Of a stretch of 64,000 bases of DNA, positions 34,606-48,400 are shown piece after piece. Location: the NCBI GenBank assembly GCA_000727475.1, contig KL647293.1:2616588-2680587 (forward strand), read 5' to 3'. The notes under the pieces were generated by a model. That model did not search any database, was not told where the DNA came from, and was given only the letters and a program-made list of their open reading frames with translations. This DNA comes from Sarcocystis neurona. Lineage: Eukaryota; Apicomplexa; Conoidasida; Eucoccidiorida; Sarcocystidae. Numbering within the stretch: the first letter of the stretch is position 1; each line of letters begins with the position of its first letter. The position numbers and the translations under genes are program-made.

Positions 34606-37600
34606 ACATCACGTCGGCATGCCAGGGCTCCGCGACGGATCCGGAAGGCGCAACAGCTGCGGCTGCGGTGCTGCAGGAAAGACGGCGGGCAGCATTCGGC
34701 TCTGCTCTACGGCAACTCCTTGCTGCAGAGGACGAAGCTCAGCAGGTGGTGCAGGCAGCCCATGAGAGGCACGCACGTCGCCGCAATCGTGTGCTAGTTG
34801 AAGTAGAGACTGCGTGCCAAGCGTACAGAGCCTCTCGCGAAGAGGATTGGAACGGAACAAAGAAAACGGTGAGTTTCTCTTATGAAGAACGGGAGAACAA
34901 GGCGATTCACGAGGACGACACGTAGTAGGCTTTTTTGCCGAGAGCGGCAAACAAGAGGAAACGAGGCAGAGCGTAGTGGAGAATCAAGCACAGATTGAAA
35001 GAAGAATGTGTGGCAGAGATTGATAAAAAGAGAAAGAGGTTTAAGGATGAAATATGAGGAAGGATACATAACAATGGGAGAGAAAAAAGCCGTCGACCAA
35101 GCAAGGCTCGGAAGCAAGTGGAAGAGAAACACAGTACAAAGAGGTACAACAAGTCGGGAGGAAATACGAGGGAACACCACGAGAACGAATGAACGTGGAA
35201 GGTTAGTAAAACAAATTGCATGTAGTGTGCACCTAAGTGCATAGGGACGGCACGTAAGTAAAGGGAGCGCAATTACAAGAAGCAGAGGCTACAACCGGGA
35301 CCATGAGAAAAAGACACACTCGGAGATAGGGACGAAAACAAGGACTCTGGAAACAGAAGAGAAACCAAAACGGCAGAGGAGATGAGCGGTCGAGAAGAAA
35401 CGGCGAGACGTCATCCCAGTGTAGTAGAGGGAAATGGAAGAGGTTGAGCGGGAGCATACTAAATTCAAAGAGAGCAAGCGTAGACAATAGATGGAGAGAG
35501 AGCAAAGAAGAGCTACGTCGAAGAGGCGAAAAGAGAAGCACGCAGAGGGGGAAGAGGTAATGACACTCAACGGCCATAACGCATTAGTGCCGCTTAGGAG
35601 ATTCGCTTTCTTTTTTCGTTTTCTTCGGCTTCTGTCATCTACTTTTTATGGCATTCGGACTTACCACAAGTGCAACGTAGCGCGTGCAACGCACCCTTGT
35701 CAAACACATACGTACGTACATGTCTCTGTTTGCGTGTGTACACATGTGCAAAGAAAAGCGCGCAAGACAACACTATAGCGTGTGCAACGCAAGCTGAAAG
35801 ACACGTATGTAACAGACCGACGTTTGGCGAGAAGACGGCGCGGGAGAAAGGAAAACTGTAAAAAGAACCAATGCCGAGGTGCCGCAGCAGTGCGACGATA
35901 CAAGCGAAGGTGTCGTGTTGTGTGTGGTTGCGTTGATGCCGCGGTGATATTCAGTTTGAAGAAGAAGCTGCTGCTGTGAATGCGCAAATCGACAAAGAAG
36001 CAGACCAGGAGCTGCAAGCTGACGTTGAGGGCTCAGCCGAGCGCCGGTCCAAAGCTGCTGCCTTTATTATCGGTCAGTTCGTTTCTGCTTTCAGAGCATT
36101 GTTCGTTCTTCGGTTTTGGTATGCGTCCGCCTACGTAAACTGGCGATGAGAAGTAGCTGTCTGCTTTTCAACAGCTGCATAGGGGTAGGAAAAGTCGCAC
36201 CCGAAGTTACAGGGGAAACGCTTCCCCTTCGTCGCCGGTTGACGGCCGTCATATCAGCATGAAGACACGCAAGCACGTACAAGAAAGTGAGTACACACCT
36301 GACACACAATGCAGGCATTATCATTTAGACATATATATACATACATGTATGTATTTCCTTGCATCCTTACATATGTGTATAGAGCGATTTTTTCGAAGGG
36401 CGTACGCGTTCCCTCATGTTTATATGTATGTAGATATGTGCAGGTCTGAACGTACGTCGGTATGCAGGTGTGTGTGTGTAGTGTTGCATTAGTGTGTGTA
36501 TGGAGGTAGACTTGTGTTTCGTTGCTGACACAAAGGTTGAAGTGAGTTACGTAGGAGCTGCGCATTTGGGTGCTGAGTATGGGAACAAATTTTTGCCTAT
36601 GTCCCTGTATTCACACCCAGTGGTGTGCGTACCTTTATGAGCTTATGCGGCTTTCGTATATATGGTGTACCTACATATCTATAGTATATGTATGTCTTGA
36701 CAACGCGTCTGTTTAATTTCCACATATGTAACTATATGCAAACATGAACCAACCTGTGTTTGTGTATGTAGAAGCGTGCAAGTAGTATTGTGCGTGTCGC
36801 TGGAGAGTTCTTTTCGCTCAGAAGCATGCACACGCTTGCATATGTGTGGATATATATATATATATATACATGTGTAGGCGGTTCGCACTTGGGTGCTAGC
36901 AGAGTATGGACAGGGAGTGTACTTTTTGTCTACGTGAACAATTATGTAGACACACATCGATGCGCATTTGTACACTTCCGAACGCTTGTGTGCTACAAAT
37001 AGTCTTACAGCTGTGTGTGTACAGAATTATTGGAGGGAATCCGTGCATACGCCTAGGCTTTTCTATATTCGCAGCAGTATGCTCATACACACAAAAACTT
37101 TGTGTGTGCGCGCCTTTACTACAGAGAAAGTAATGGAAGTAGATACGAGCTGCCCACTGGAGGCAGTGAAGCGTTTTGCGTCGCCGCGTCGGCAGCTCGC
37201 CTTTTACGCGGCGCGTGTTCGTCGAGAGCAGCAAGTGATTCACCACCCTCCTGGAGACAGACTTCGTATGGAGAAGGATGTTATCATATGGGATGACCGA
37301 GGATACGCTAAAGTGGAGCATATGTCTGCAGATATGAAAACGACAAGCGTGACGCAGCTGGGGAGCTTCTGGGTGCGGCACCAAAGTAAGGCGCAGCAAC
37401 ACTCTGACCGACCGCTCGTGCTGCTCAGCACCCAGTTGCTGCCAGGTGAATCTCTCCCTACGGAAGATGAAAGCGGTGCGGGAGACGGAAAAACGGGAGA
37501 AGCTGTGAAGGCGGCAGGACAAAAAGCAAGCTTTCCGCCTTTGAGATCGCTCTCTGAAGTGCGCTCTGTATCCGTGCAGTCCCGGTCTTTCAAAAGTGAA

Positions 37601-37735
37601 TCCAGCTTATCAACACAGCAGAAAAAACAACAGAGGGATACGGCAGAAGTCGACAGGCTCCCTTCACAACTCAGGGAAGACCTCGAAAATTCTGCGCATC
37701 AGGGGACGGTGTCGAAGACAGATGAGAAGAAGTGA
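34606..37735 (+). CDS. V-type proton ATPase subunit G-like protein with long C-terminal extension
   Basis: Three exons join in phase: 34606..34868 (GTGAGT donor), 35955..36072 (GTCAGT donor) and 37125..37735 (stop). The first two plus the start of the third match the V-ATPase G family. LRQLLAAEDEAQQVVQAAHE is the N-terminal signature helix (LLxAExxAxxxVxxAR), followed by Arg-rich RHARRRNRVLVEVETACQAY, a coiled coil (AVNAQIDKEADQELQADVEG) and ERRSKAAAFIIEKVMEVDTS, equivalent to the usual C-terminus. Subunit G is part of the peripheral stalk of the proton pump. Family members usually end near here (about 110-130 aa). This one continues about 190 residues into a hydrophilic tail (DVIIWDDRGYAKVEHMSADM ... 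Ser/Gln/Lys-rich). Exon 1 has no ATG and enters in phase 1, so a start exon lies upstream, possibly the CAG-rich exon ending at 33115. Confidence 0.65.
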
Positions 37736-40700
37736 AGTGATGTTCCGTCATAGTTTTCGTAGACTGTGACGGGGGGAGAGATCAGGAGGCGCGGCAGACT
37801 CCTGATGCCACAGGAAGATAAGTAGACACAGAAGACAACCGCGGAAGGGCGAGAAGTCTGGCGAGAGAGTCGGAAGCAGGAGAAGGCACTCAGGAGCGGT
37901 AGTGGGGATACTACTGGTACTGGTGGTCGTAACAGTAGTAGCAGCATTAACAGTAGCCGTTATACAAAGCGTAACAATAGCACTCAAAAACCATAGCACA
38001 GGCTGTGTCTTTATTCGTGATTCAGATGGTTAGAAATATCACACAGTGGAGTCCTTCTCATTCTCAGGAGAAAGATGAGGATTGAAACCTGATAAACAGG
38101 AAGGCTTACGTGCTAAAAGTAGCGAACCTGACGTCAACTGTCTTCCTGTAGCTAATAGTACTGGGCTATTAGCTCGGCACTGTCGAGGAGAGGAGAAGAA
38201 GAGCGGCCGAACCATCACGAGCAGCCGTGATGACAGTATGGATGCTCGATACGGTAGGAGAATCTCGTTTCATAGCTACTCGTACAAGCCCCAGTTCGGT
38301 CTTTTTGGGTGCGAGGAGAACCGTACGCAGCGCAAGTTCAACGGAGCGACTTTTAGTATGCCTTGTTGTTGGGAGCGAGCACACCCACCCCGTCCTACAA
38401 GCAGGAATCATATGCAGTTCTCGACACGTATGATCATTTGTTTTAGAACGTACATCTTCGTCATCACTCCATGTGTTAATGTATCGAGTTGTATACGGTG
38501 GTATGTTCCGGTATGTTTCCAAGTGTTCAGCGCACCGCGGGCACCTGTGTCACACACGTGAAAACTAAGGAGTCTTTATCTCTTCACTACAAAGGAAGTC
38601 GAGAGAACCTCCCAAGGCGATGCTGAGTGTGCACGCATCACATCTGGGCCCTCCGTCTACTGTTTATATAGACACACAAGAAACAACGCTTTACGAGGAA
38701 GTGACTTTCCTGGGTGAAGAATTGCTTTCCCCACATACTGCGCATTACACGAGTGCGTATGTGTACGTCCATATGTATGAGCCGTAAACACATGTATAGA
38801 CGTGTGCTCATGTCTACGTGTATGTGTACATTTGCTTGCCGTGTTACGATATTAGCCGCTCCCCCCACGCTGCTCAAAACTCAGCGTGTATGACTTTCAA
38901 GTCTGCAGATCCTTCTTGAGGGCTGTAAGCAACAGCAGCGGGGAAAGAACAGGCCTCCCCCTTCTGCGTCCCGTTCTTCGCCTGAAGCGACAGAACACCA
39001 CGCCTTAGCTGGGTGCATCTAGCTTTGCCCTCTGCAACAGCCCACCTGGTGATAGGTGCCTGTATGCTACAGAAATGCTCTACGAAGTTCTGCTTTACGG
39101 CAGCTATATACACACTACGAAGTCCGCTACAAAGCTTCATCCTGTGATAGGCGCGCGAGCACTCCTGAGGTTCATCTCCAGGACGCTTAGTTTTTTTCAG
39201 AGCCGCATACGTCTATACCGGTACAGAAGTTCATTTCGTGATAGCTGCTTGTGCAGCGCAGAGCCTACAGGAAGGTTTACCAGATAAGATGAACGTATAC
39301 ATATACAAGTATTCATCCACTCTTTCCGGGATCTCCATCACGTTATAGTGGCGTCTTTAGGGATCGTGTACGACAGAATTTTACCAGAGAAGAGCTGCGC
39401 GCACGTATATTGAAAATATTCTTTGAGGCCACACCACAACAGGTTCACGACCTAGCTACCGTGGAACGCTGCCCTGGTGCTACTGCGTCTCGACATGATC
39501 CACGTGCTATAGACGGAGAGCAAAGTTGCACAAAAATAGCGGTGCACGTACGCGAGGCCGTTTGTTCCAAATCTCCAGCACGTAGTAGCTGAAGCGATTT
39601 TCTTTTGGTGAAAGTTACGCAACCCACAACTGCACACCTTTACTCTTCTTACATGTCTCACACACATATTAACGATGGACACATAAAAGCGTGCACATGT
39701 GTGTATATTTGGGGATGTACGTACAGATGCGGAGGTACAAGAGTACGCGTATACACGTATGGGGGAAAGCTGCAAGCAGCGCTCTTCAAGTCCTGTTAGT
39801 CATATCGCGACGCTGAGTGCAAGGGAGCGGAAGATCGCAGGGCGCTCCCGTGCCTGTGGGCCTGGTGAATTGATGGGCGCACTTCCGGTTAATGCTGCGC
39901 CAACGTCATTTTTGTCTTACTTCCAAGATCGTTTCTCACAACTCCCTCAGCCGCCTCTGAAAGACAAGAGAGAGGGAGTCATGGCGCGCCTCCTGTAATC
40001 GAGACTACCGCACTGCATGTTGACATATCTATCTACTGTGCGATGGCTACAATTCGTTTACTAGAATGCATACACTCTGGTCGGCCCTACAGGGAAAATC
40101 ACTTGTAGTAGTGTTTCTAGTTGTGTTGGTAGAAAATGCGGTGAATACTAATTCAGTGCGTCCACGTGGGGCCTACACTTTCGCGTCTTTCGAGGCACGA
40201 CAACGCTGCACGCAACTCGAAGCAATCAAGTTTAGATACAGCTCTTCACTGTCCGACTTCGTCCACATGGGTTCGCAGGTGCATCACCGTCCTGCAAGAC
40301 TAGTCACAAACCTAGCAGTAGATACAGCCGGAGTACACACAGCAGTAAGAGTAGTCGCCATATCGGTAGGACTAACAGCGCTTGTGCTACAAGCAGTAGT
40401 AGTAATAGCAATTGTGCTGGCAGCAATTTTAGTACTAGCAGTTGTCGTGACAGCACGAGTAACGGGAGCACTTTTCAAGAGAGTAAAATTATTGGAAGCA
40501 GCACTACCGGAAGCAGTGGTAACGGAGCCACTAGCGGCAAAAGCAGTAAAAATAACACTAGTAGCCGCAGCAGTACGACTACGAGGAGGAGGATGGAGAC
40601 GGACTGCTTTTAAAGAGATAAAGCAGCTGCCGATATTAGACTCTACGGAACGGGCTGAAGGACACCTGCGTCGGCAGTAGCAGTAGTTGTTGTAGTAGTA

Positions 40701-43700
40701 TGGGCGGCAGCAAAAATAGGACTGGTAGAGATAGCGTGATCTATATAGATATTACTTCGTGGACAAGCATATGAATATGCGCATTATATACATACATATA
40801 TGCATATGTATGCGAGGTGGTCAGGGGGACACGCTACGTTTGCTGTGCACCTTGAAGGTGCTGAAAGACGAACTGATCAGTCAAGATTTCTCTATCGTAC
40901 TCGTCCAAGGGGTTCGAAGGAGGTTGGGAAGAGTCGCAGCAGCATTTCCCTCCAGCTCGTGACTCCGGGAGTGAGCAGGGGAAATCGCAGACGCTGTTTC
41001 TTTTCCCTTTCTTGATACTGCATTTCTGTCGGAAGAGGGAAGAGGTGATGTGCGTGTCCCCGTATTTCTTTGTTTCCTCCCCAGTCGATGCGGCACCACC
41101 AATAAACATGCGGTTGATATTGTTTGTACAAGGTAATAGAGTAACGCCTCCTCTTACTGCACGTTCATCCGCTAGCTGAGAGAAGCGAAGTCAGCCACAA
41201 CTGCTACCGTATCAGTGCTCTCTTCTAGGAATCTAGGAACTCCGCAGCTGCGAGGCACGAAAAGCTGCGCTACTACAGCTGCTACTACAGCTGTGTTTTC
41301 TTGAAGTGGTCTGCCGACGTGCAAGACAAAGGGACACTCCTTGTTGAGTCTGCCCGGCAGAACATTTTCTACAACACACTGCGTACTTGCAAAACAGAGG
41401 AAGAAAAGCGCTAGGTGTACGCTTCCTCTATCTACTCTGAACTCCCCCTTTCTTTATGAACACAATCTTGCTCTGTGCATCCGATCGGCGGCAACGGTGA
41501 CTACAGACACACCCAGCAAACACCACCTCTTTTCATTCTAACTTCTATTCCACATCTCCTGGTTCCGTCTAGCGCCGCTCCTCCTGCTCTAATTTCTTCT
41601 TGTTGTAACTTCTGGGGCTAGTACACTGGCCGTGCACGCAAACCTTTGTAACACCTACAACAGTCGGTGTACCAAAAAGGAAGAAGGACCCACGTAATTT
41701 TAGCCGCCTCTGTACCAGTAGGCCGCAAGATCGGGTAAGGGACACGTCCCAGGCAATTTCCGATAATCCGTTTCCAAGAAACGACAGCTCAGACGCATGT
41801 TCTCTTATTACGCCTGTCCGTATTTAACAGTGCGTGCACGCACATACGTATATATATATACATATATATATATATATGTAAACATACTTCATATTTGTAC
41901 ATATAAATATGTGGACTCCTTACACAACAAACTAATATATTTTTACAGTCATCCATCTAGGGCCTAGATATAAATACATAAGCGTAATCGTGTACTTCTT
42001 ACTGTGACTCCTCGCTACCAAACACTGTGTACTGGCAGTAATAAGTGAGACACACATCTATAGGTGCACCCACAAGTAAGTGTTCCATCTACATATATAT
42101 ATATATATATATGAGTGTAGTCGTGTAAATCTTTCTGTGATTGCTGGCTACCAGATCCTTTATGTGTATCGGCTACACTAAGTTGGATAGACATCTGTGG
42201 ACGCACACGCGAGTAAGCGTTGTTGAATATTCTTCTTCTGGCGTCTTTGTATACATATGTGTATATATGCATGTGCGTGGTCACCCCTGTATGCAATTGT
42301 TACAAACCAGTACCTACAGAGCCACCGCACTGCTGCGCAGCCTATATTATATATATGTGGGCGTTGCACTAGAACTCTCATCGTGAGATGTGTATATAAT
42401 TACAATGGTGTATGTACACGTAAAACTAAACAGACATACACACATGGATATATGCCTGTACTTCTATACTCATTTGTCTACATACAAATATATATACATG
42501 TATATACGTATGGAGTATCCACACATACATAGATATGTATATCTGGATAGCAAAGATCGGAGGCTGTCACAAAGGAACGGAGTCTGATTTGTCAAGACAG
42601 GCGCCCATACGTCCCTGCACTAGGGATAGATAAGGCGCTGCAACAAAACGTCGTTTACTTGTATGCATGCATCCCGACTTCATTCTTGAACAACATACAC
42701 ATGCATACATTTCTTATTCCGTAGGCGGCATATACATGGTATATGTATCTCTGAGTAAGGTGTCCAGCAGGATACACGCACAAATATACACATACACATA
42801 TATATATATATATGCGAACCTGTGTCTCCTTATGGATACACCTCTCTCTGTCTTGATATCAACAGAGAGAGAGAGCGAGAGGAAGCGAATTAAAAGAGCA
42901 CATCCTTCACACCCTGCAGAAAAACTTCTACAAACGCGTCTCCTCCCCTTTCTCTGGAGCATCCATATTTTCGCCGACGAATGTGCACGTGTATACACTT
43001 GTCAGCCTCTTTATAAACATACGTGTACGTAGTATAGACACGTTTCCCTACTCTACCTTTACACCGGGACGACAACCGTAACATGTGTTTCCTGCTTATC
43101 CTACATAAAGACGCGGGCACCCACGTCGGCACACACGTACGCTTACGCGTATCCACAGCGATATACACCGACACACACGCACGCGCTCTCCACGCCTTCC
43201 GTATATATACATATATGTGTATGTGCACGCATGAACATCTCTACACACAGATATTTACGTATATGTTTCCATTCCCTTCACACTGTATGAATCTACCGAT
43301 ATGTGTAGGTCTATGAGGTTATTATAACGCTGTATACACGTACAGGTACGACTCTAGATATACGGTGTAACGTACCCATGTCCTTTAGCAGTAGCTCTCT
43401 GTAACAGTGCACCGTCAGATTCACAGTGAAAATCTCCCAGTGATTCAATATAGTCCACACATATCTGTATATGTTACACGACGCGAAGAAACGGTGTTTG
43501 TACTTTAAAAAGTGCTGTACCATGAAAAAACCCGCAAACTCGAGCCGAAGAGCAGACTTCGACGAGGCGCTTCTTTTCCTCTGGTTCTGTCACATTCCAC
43601 ATCCTCCAGCAAAGAGCGTCGCCTGCGTCAGCGGGTCTGCTCCATCTTCTCCCTTTTTCCTTCTTCTTTGTACTGTGTCACTGCGACTGCATGCGCTGCC

Positions 43701-45457
43701 TCTACTACTCCTACTACTACAGCGGACGTGCCTGTACGCCTAATATTACTGTTTCTACGAAAATCCCAAGGCGGAAATATATCAACCAGCCCTAGCACTA
43801 CTACAACCACTACTTTACTACTGCAGCACGTGTGTATATGTGTGTATGTGCGTGTGTGCCCCCGTCTCTCCACTAGTGCTACTCGACGTATGCTGATTAA
43901 GATGGTGCTGCAAGTACTCCTAGAATAAAAACTGCCGTTGGGGAGAGAGCTGACTGCCGCAACCTCTGCTCCGCGTCTCCGTACTAACATCTGCACGCGC
44001 CACTTGGCTTTCCGAACCCAGACGCTACAAAAAATACTGTACTACACACAAAAAGCAACAGATGCACATACGACACATGTATGATATACACTTGCCCGGT
44101 ATACGAGACACGAATGTTCCACTCGTACACACAGCCATATACAGACACACTTCCGATCCTTCGGCGTGCCATATTCGACAAACTATATATGGCCGCAAAT
44201 ATTGCACAGCAAGCACCCACATACTACAGAAACTTCCCTCACGCTAAAAAAAAATAAAACAGCAAGCAGCAGCCAGACGCAGCTGTTGCATTTTTAGGTC
44301 TCATCTTCGGCACCAGACACAGCTCTCCCTCCTCATCTTTGCATATACAGTCCCTATCCTCCTTGTACGACAACTAACAAAAAAAACAAAGCGAAAGCAA
44401 GGACCTCTGTCTCTCTCTCCCGCTCTCTTCTGCCTCTGCTGCAACTTCGGACGTGCGGTCGTCTTTCAGCAGCAGGACGGCATACACGTTCACACACTCT
44501 ATCCGCACCTGTGCTGGTGGGGTTGCTACCGGCAAAACTACAGCACAGGCTCCCGGTTGTACACTTACACCTACATACTCTGTTCTTCCATATGACACAC
44601 TACGCAAATACATACATATACATATATATATATATACATGCGCACTAGTACAGAGACGCATCGGAAGAGCAACCTCTGCTGCCCCCGTGGAGAGACTAGG
44701 GCGAAAAAATCTTCTATATACGTATATATACGTGAATAGACTTCTCTACATATGTATACATATGTGCATGCACAAGTTTGAAAACATTGATACGCATACA
44801 TATATATATATATTTCATGTATACGTCAACACACTCCATTGCAGCTGCAGCCCTTCTACGTGTACTGAGTCTGAGATGCAGCGGAGCAACTAAGACTTGC
44901 GGCAGTCTATCCTGCCAACTTTATGGAAACCCTACGACCACCGTGTCACCACGTGGTGGCACATCCACCTATTTTTGCGCATAACACTGTTGCTAGACGA
45001 ATTCTACGTGTGAGATACTGCCGAAGCGTGACCGTCGGCAGAACTACATTTACACCGCTATTCACTCACGTGTATATCTCTGTTTCTAACTACCACTGCC
45101 TAAGTATGTGGCCACCTATTAATATCTATTACGCGTGCTCGGAAGAGTTCTCCTCATAGGTGACTCGATCCCACCTTCGAAACCTGCAGCCCGTGCCAGC
45201 CACGGTACTCCAATCCGTAGCCTTATCAAACGTCTAAGTACGTATACGCGCATGTATACATATATAAATATACATTTCATTCCATACACACGGACACGTA
45301 CAGGTGTACGTGAGCACATATTTTTAACCGCAACTATATATATATATGAATACGCACTTCCATCTGGCCCTTTTTTCACATACATGTACGTAGTTCTATT
45401 TGTATACACGAGTGTGCAAGTGCTTCAGATAGATATATTCTTCACATGTAGAAGAGG
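37736..45457. other. Long stretch without a supported gene, microsatellite-rich
   Basis: Mostly mixed sequence with many TATATA/ACATAC tracts (41.84-41.88, 42.09-42.11, 42.79-42.81, 44.62-44.64, 44.80-44.81 kb). Three islands look mildly coding. On the + strand, 39.87-40.0 kb (NAAPTSFLSYFQDRFSQLPQ). On the - strand, about 43.98-43.86 kb (RRRGAEVAAVSSLPNGSFYS). On the - strand, about 44.57-44.40 kb (QVRIECVNVYAVLLLKDDRT). None has enough splice evidence to call. Confidence 0.45.
40325..40620 (+). repeat. Degenerate AGC/AGT (Ser/Asn-rich) array
   Basis: A decayed relative of the CAG arrays, made of AGTAGT, AGCAAT and GTACTAGCAG steps. One + strand frame reads Ser/Asn/Gly-rich (TSSSSNSNCAGSNFSTSSC) to a TAA near 40614. 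A second frame, with an ATG at 40066, reads Val/Ala/Leu-rich. Which frame, if either, is coding cannot be decided. Confidence 0.5.
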
Positions 45458-48400
45458 TCAGAGAGGCGTTTCGGCGGAAGGGTCTGCTACAGAATGAACA
45501 GTAGCAGAGGACGACGCGGCAGAAGATACGGAGGAAGAGGAAGGGGAGAGCGACTGGTCGCAAACGTTCGTCCGGGAGCATGTGCGCCGCATGAGCGAGA
45601 CGGTGTGCTCAGTAACAAGTGCTAACGAAGGCACCTTCCTCATCAAACCACAAAATTCTTCAAATGTGATTTGTCCGTCTCCGTCTGCGTCGGCTTCCAA
45701 AAGCTCAGCCGCAGCATCTGTCTCCAGGTCTCCCGCCATATGGAACACCTGCCGCAGCTCCTGTGCGCTGTACGTACACCCCACAGCAAGTACGCACGCA
45801 GAATGCAAGGAAAAGGCGCGTAGCCAGCGAGAGCCTCAAACAGCAAGGACGAGGAAACAGACGCAGAAAGCCATAGACAGACGAGGTCGTAAACAAAAAG
45901 AAAAGATGGCGGAGATGCAAAAACTGGAAAGAATGACGCACGACGCACACGCATGGAAAAAAAGTGTAGGAACCATTTCTGCGTAGGAACGAGAGACAGA
46001 ATCGATCACCCCTACACGTGCGAAAACAGAGAAACACATGAACGGACCCGAGGGGATTTGATACACGTGGGAACACACACACAAGCACAGACGACAGCGG
46101 CGACGTAGGTCCATTTAGAGCTACGTAGTGGTCGTTGCAGGGAGACGCCAATGTGTGCACACTCATATACTCGCAGGTACACAACTATAAACAGACGTAC
46201 ATATACGTTCACACGTATGTACACGTGTATGCAGGGAGTCTATAGGGGCTCGATACATACGCATCCGCGCATCACACCACACAATTCCTCATATCTACGT
46301 AGGTGTGTGGAGGGTTTATCCAGACGTACGTTTATACAAATATGTAGACATCACCAATATATATATATATATATATGTACATGTAGCAGGTGATTTACAA
46401 ACGTTTACAAACTTTACAATTCTGTGCAAACGGGGAAAGTATAACAGCACACAGAGACTTATACACATACGCACATGTATACTGATAAGCACATGCATTA
46501 ACGTACTACTACGTACATGTACATACACGTATATTAACTGATACAACAAATAGAACCCCCTACACATATATCTATATGTGTTTATAGTTACGTTGACTAA
46601 TGCAACAAATACGACCGCCTACATATGTATGCAGATATTGTTGAGTAATTAACAAGCAACTCTACTTTACCTCTGTACCTGAAATATCCATCTTCACTGG
46701 TATCGAGGGCCGTGCATAATATTTGTGGACGGACGCATGCGTCCACACAGAAAAGCACGTACAAAGACGTCTCAGTACAGGCGTGCTACTCCTGTGTACC
46801 TGATATGTCCGTCTCCATTAATATCGAGAACTCTAAAGGCAGCTCTGCAGGCCTCTTCGCGAATATAATGTGACTGATGCAAACAGGCAGCAATAAATTC
46901 GGTATAGTCGATGCTGCCTGTCCCAGTCATATCCACTTCTCGAAGGACATCCTCTAGCACCAGATCTGGAGGGAGGTGCACGCCGCTTCTTTCTATCCCA
47001 CGACGAATTTCTTCTGCTGTCAAGACACCGTCTCCTTCCGTGTCCAGCTGAGTAAAAACTTGCTTCAGACCGTCGATTTCTGAATCGTCCAAGTGCTGCG
47101 CAATGACCGTGAGGGCGAGTTTCTTTAGCCTGCTCAGTCCTTGAAATCGGCGGAATTTGCTCAAAATATCCAGACCTGGGCGTGACATGACAATTCCGTC
47201 AACATAATACAGGAAAAAATGTGACACAAAATGTGTAGAGAGGCCTACTGAGGGGTACCTACACCCCATCTTCTACGTAAGTACGTCTTCGTCGGTGACC
47301 TCGTAAAAACACAGATAGACGCGTATGCGTATACCGTATCAGACGGAAAAATATATATGCATGCAGGTATACATGTTCACATTCAGAAAGAAAACAGTAG
47401 CCGTATTTCATTGACGGAAGAGAGGACAAAGGCGAGTGTGTGCGTGTGTGTGTGTGTGTCAGTACAGAAAGTGACAGGGAGAGAAACAGAAAAACAGACC
47501 GATAAAAACACAGGGCGACGCACACGCAGATACGGGTTAGGTAGATAAGTAGATACTCGTAGAAAGCCGTGGATACATACAAACGCAGCAGGTCGTGGAT
47601 ACGTCCTGTGCAAAGACCTACTCTGGGTTTCAAGTTGAACGCACATAAGAAGGAAATACGGAACAGAGGGAGGAAGAACGAAAGAAGAAAACACATGGAG
47701 TCGTAGTATTATCATGCATATGTATACACACCCATACAGATAGAGGGAGAAAAAAAGTATACATACACACATATGTGTATGGACGTGTATAACTACGAGC
47801 AGAAGAAAAAGCGATCCAGTAGCTGCATGCACGCGTCTGTACATATATATATATATATACATATATATATACATAAGAAAAAACGTACCACCTGTGCACA
47901 CGTGGATATATATATATATATATATATGCACATACGTACACATATGAATAGACAATACATACGTATATATAAGACCATAAATCCATTAATCTATGTGCAT
48001 GGGTATATATATATATACGTATAGTCACACATCCGCATGCACATGCATACAACAGAGACATACACACACACACACACACACACACCTACACACACAAATT
48101 TACTTAAACTATAACTACGGGAAGAAAAGTACGTGTCTGGATTTCTTCACATGTGGCCACGCACACACATGGAAAAAGAGACACATGTACACATATAAAT
48201 GAAAGGACTTCAAAGAATTCCTTGGGCTGCAAACGAGGCCTGGGAAAAACGGAGGGTACGCATAAACACAGAGAAGGTGCCGCAACCACCTGAGAACACC
48301 TTTTCCTTCCTGTTTCTCGCTTTTTGTCAGACTTGTCTCTAGCATACCTAACGGATCGAGTCGCTCGCCAGGCCCATGCTTGGCAAACCACGGGTGTCTC

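Noticed and set aside
38082..38561. 159-residue plus-strand frame
   Set aside because: No ATG context or splice support, no domain, and composition typical of non-coding sequence here.
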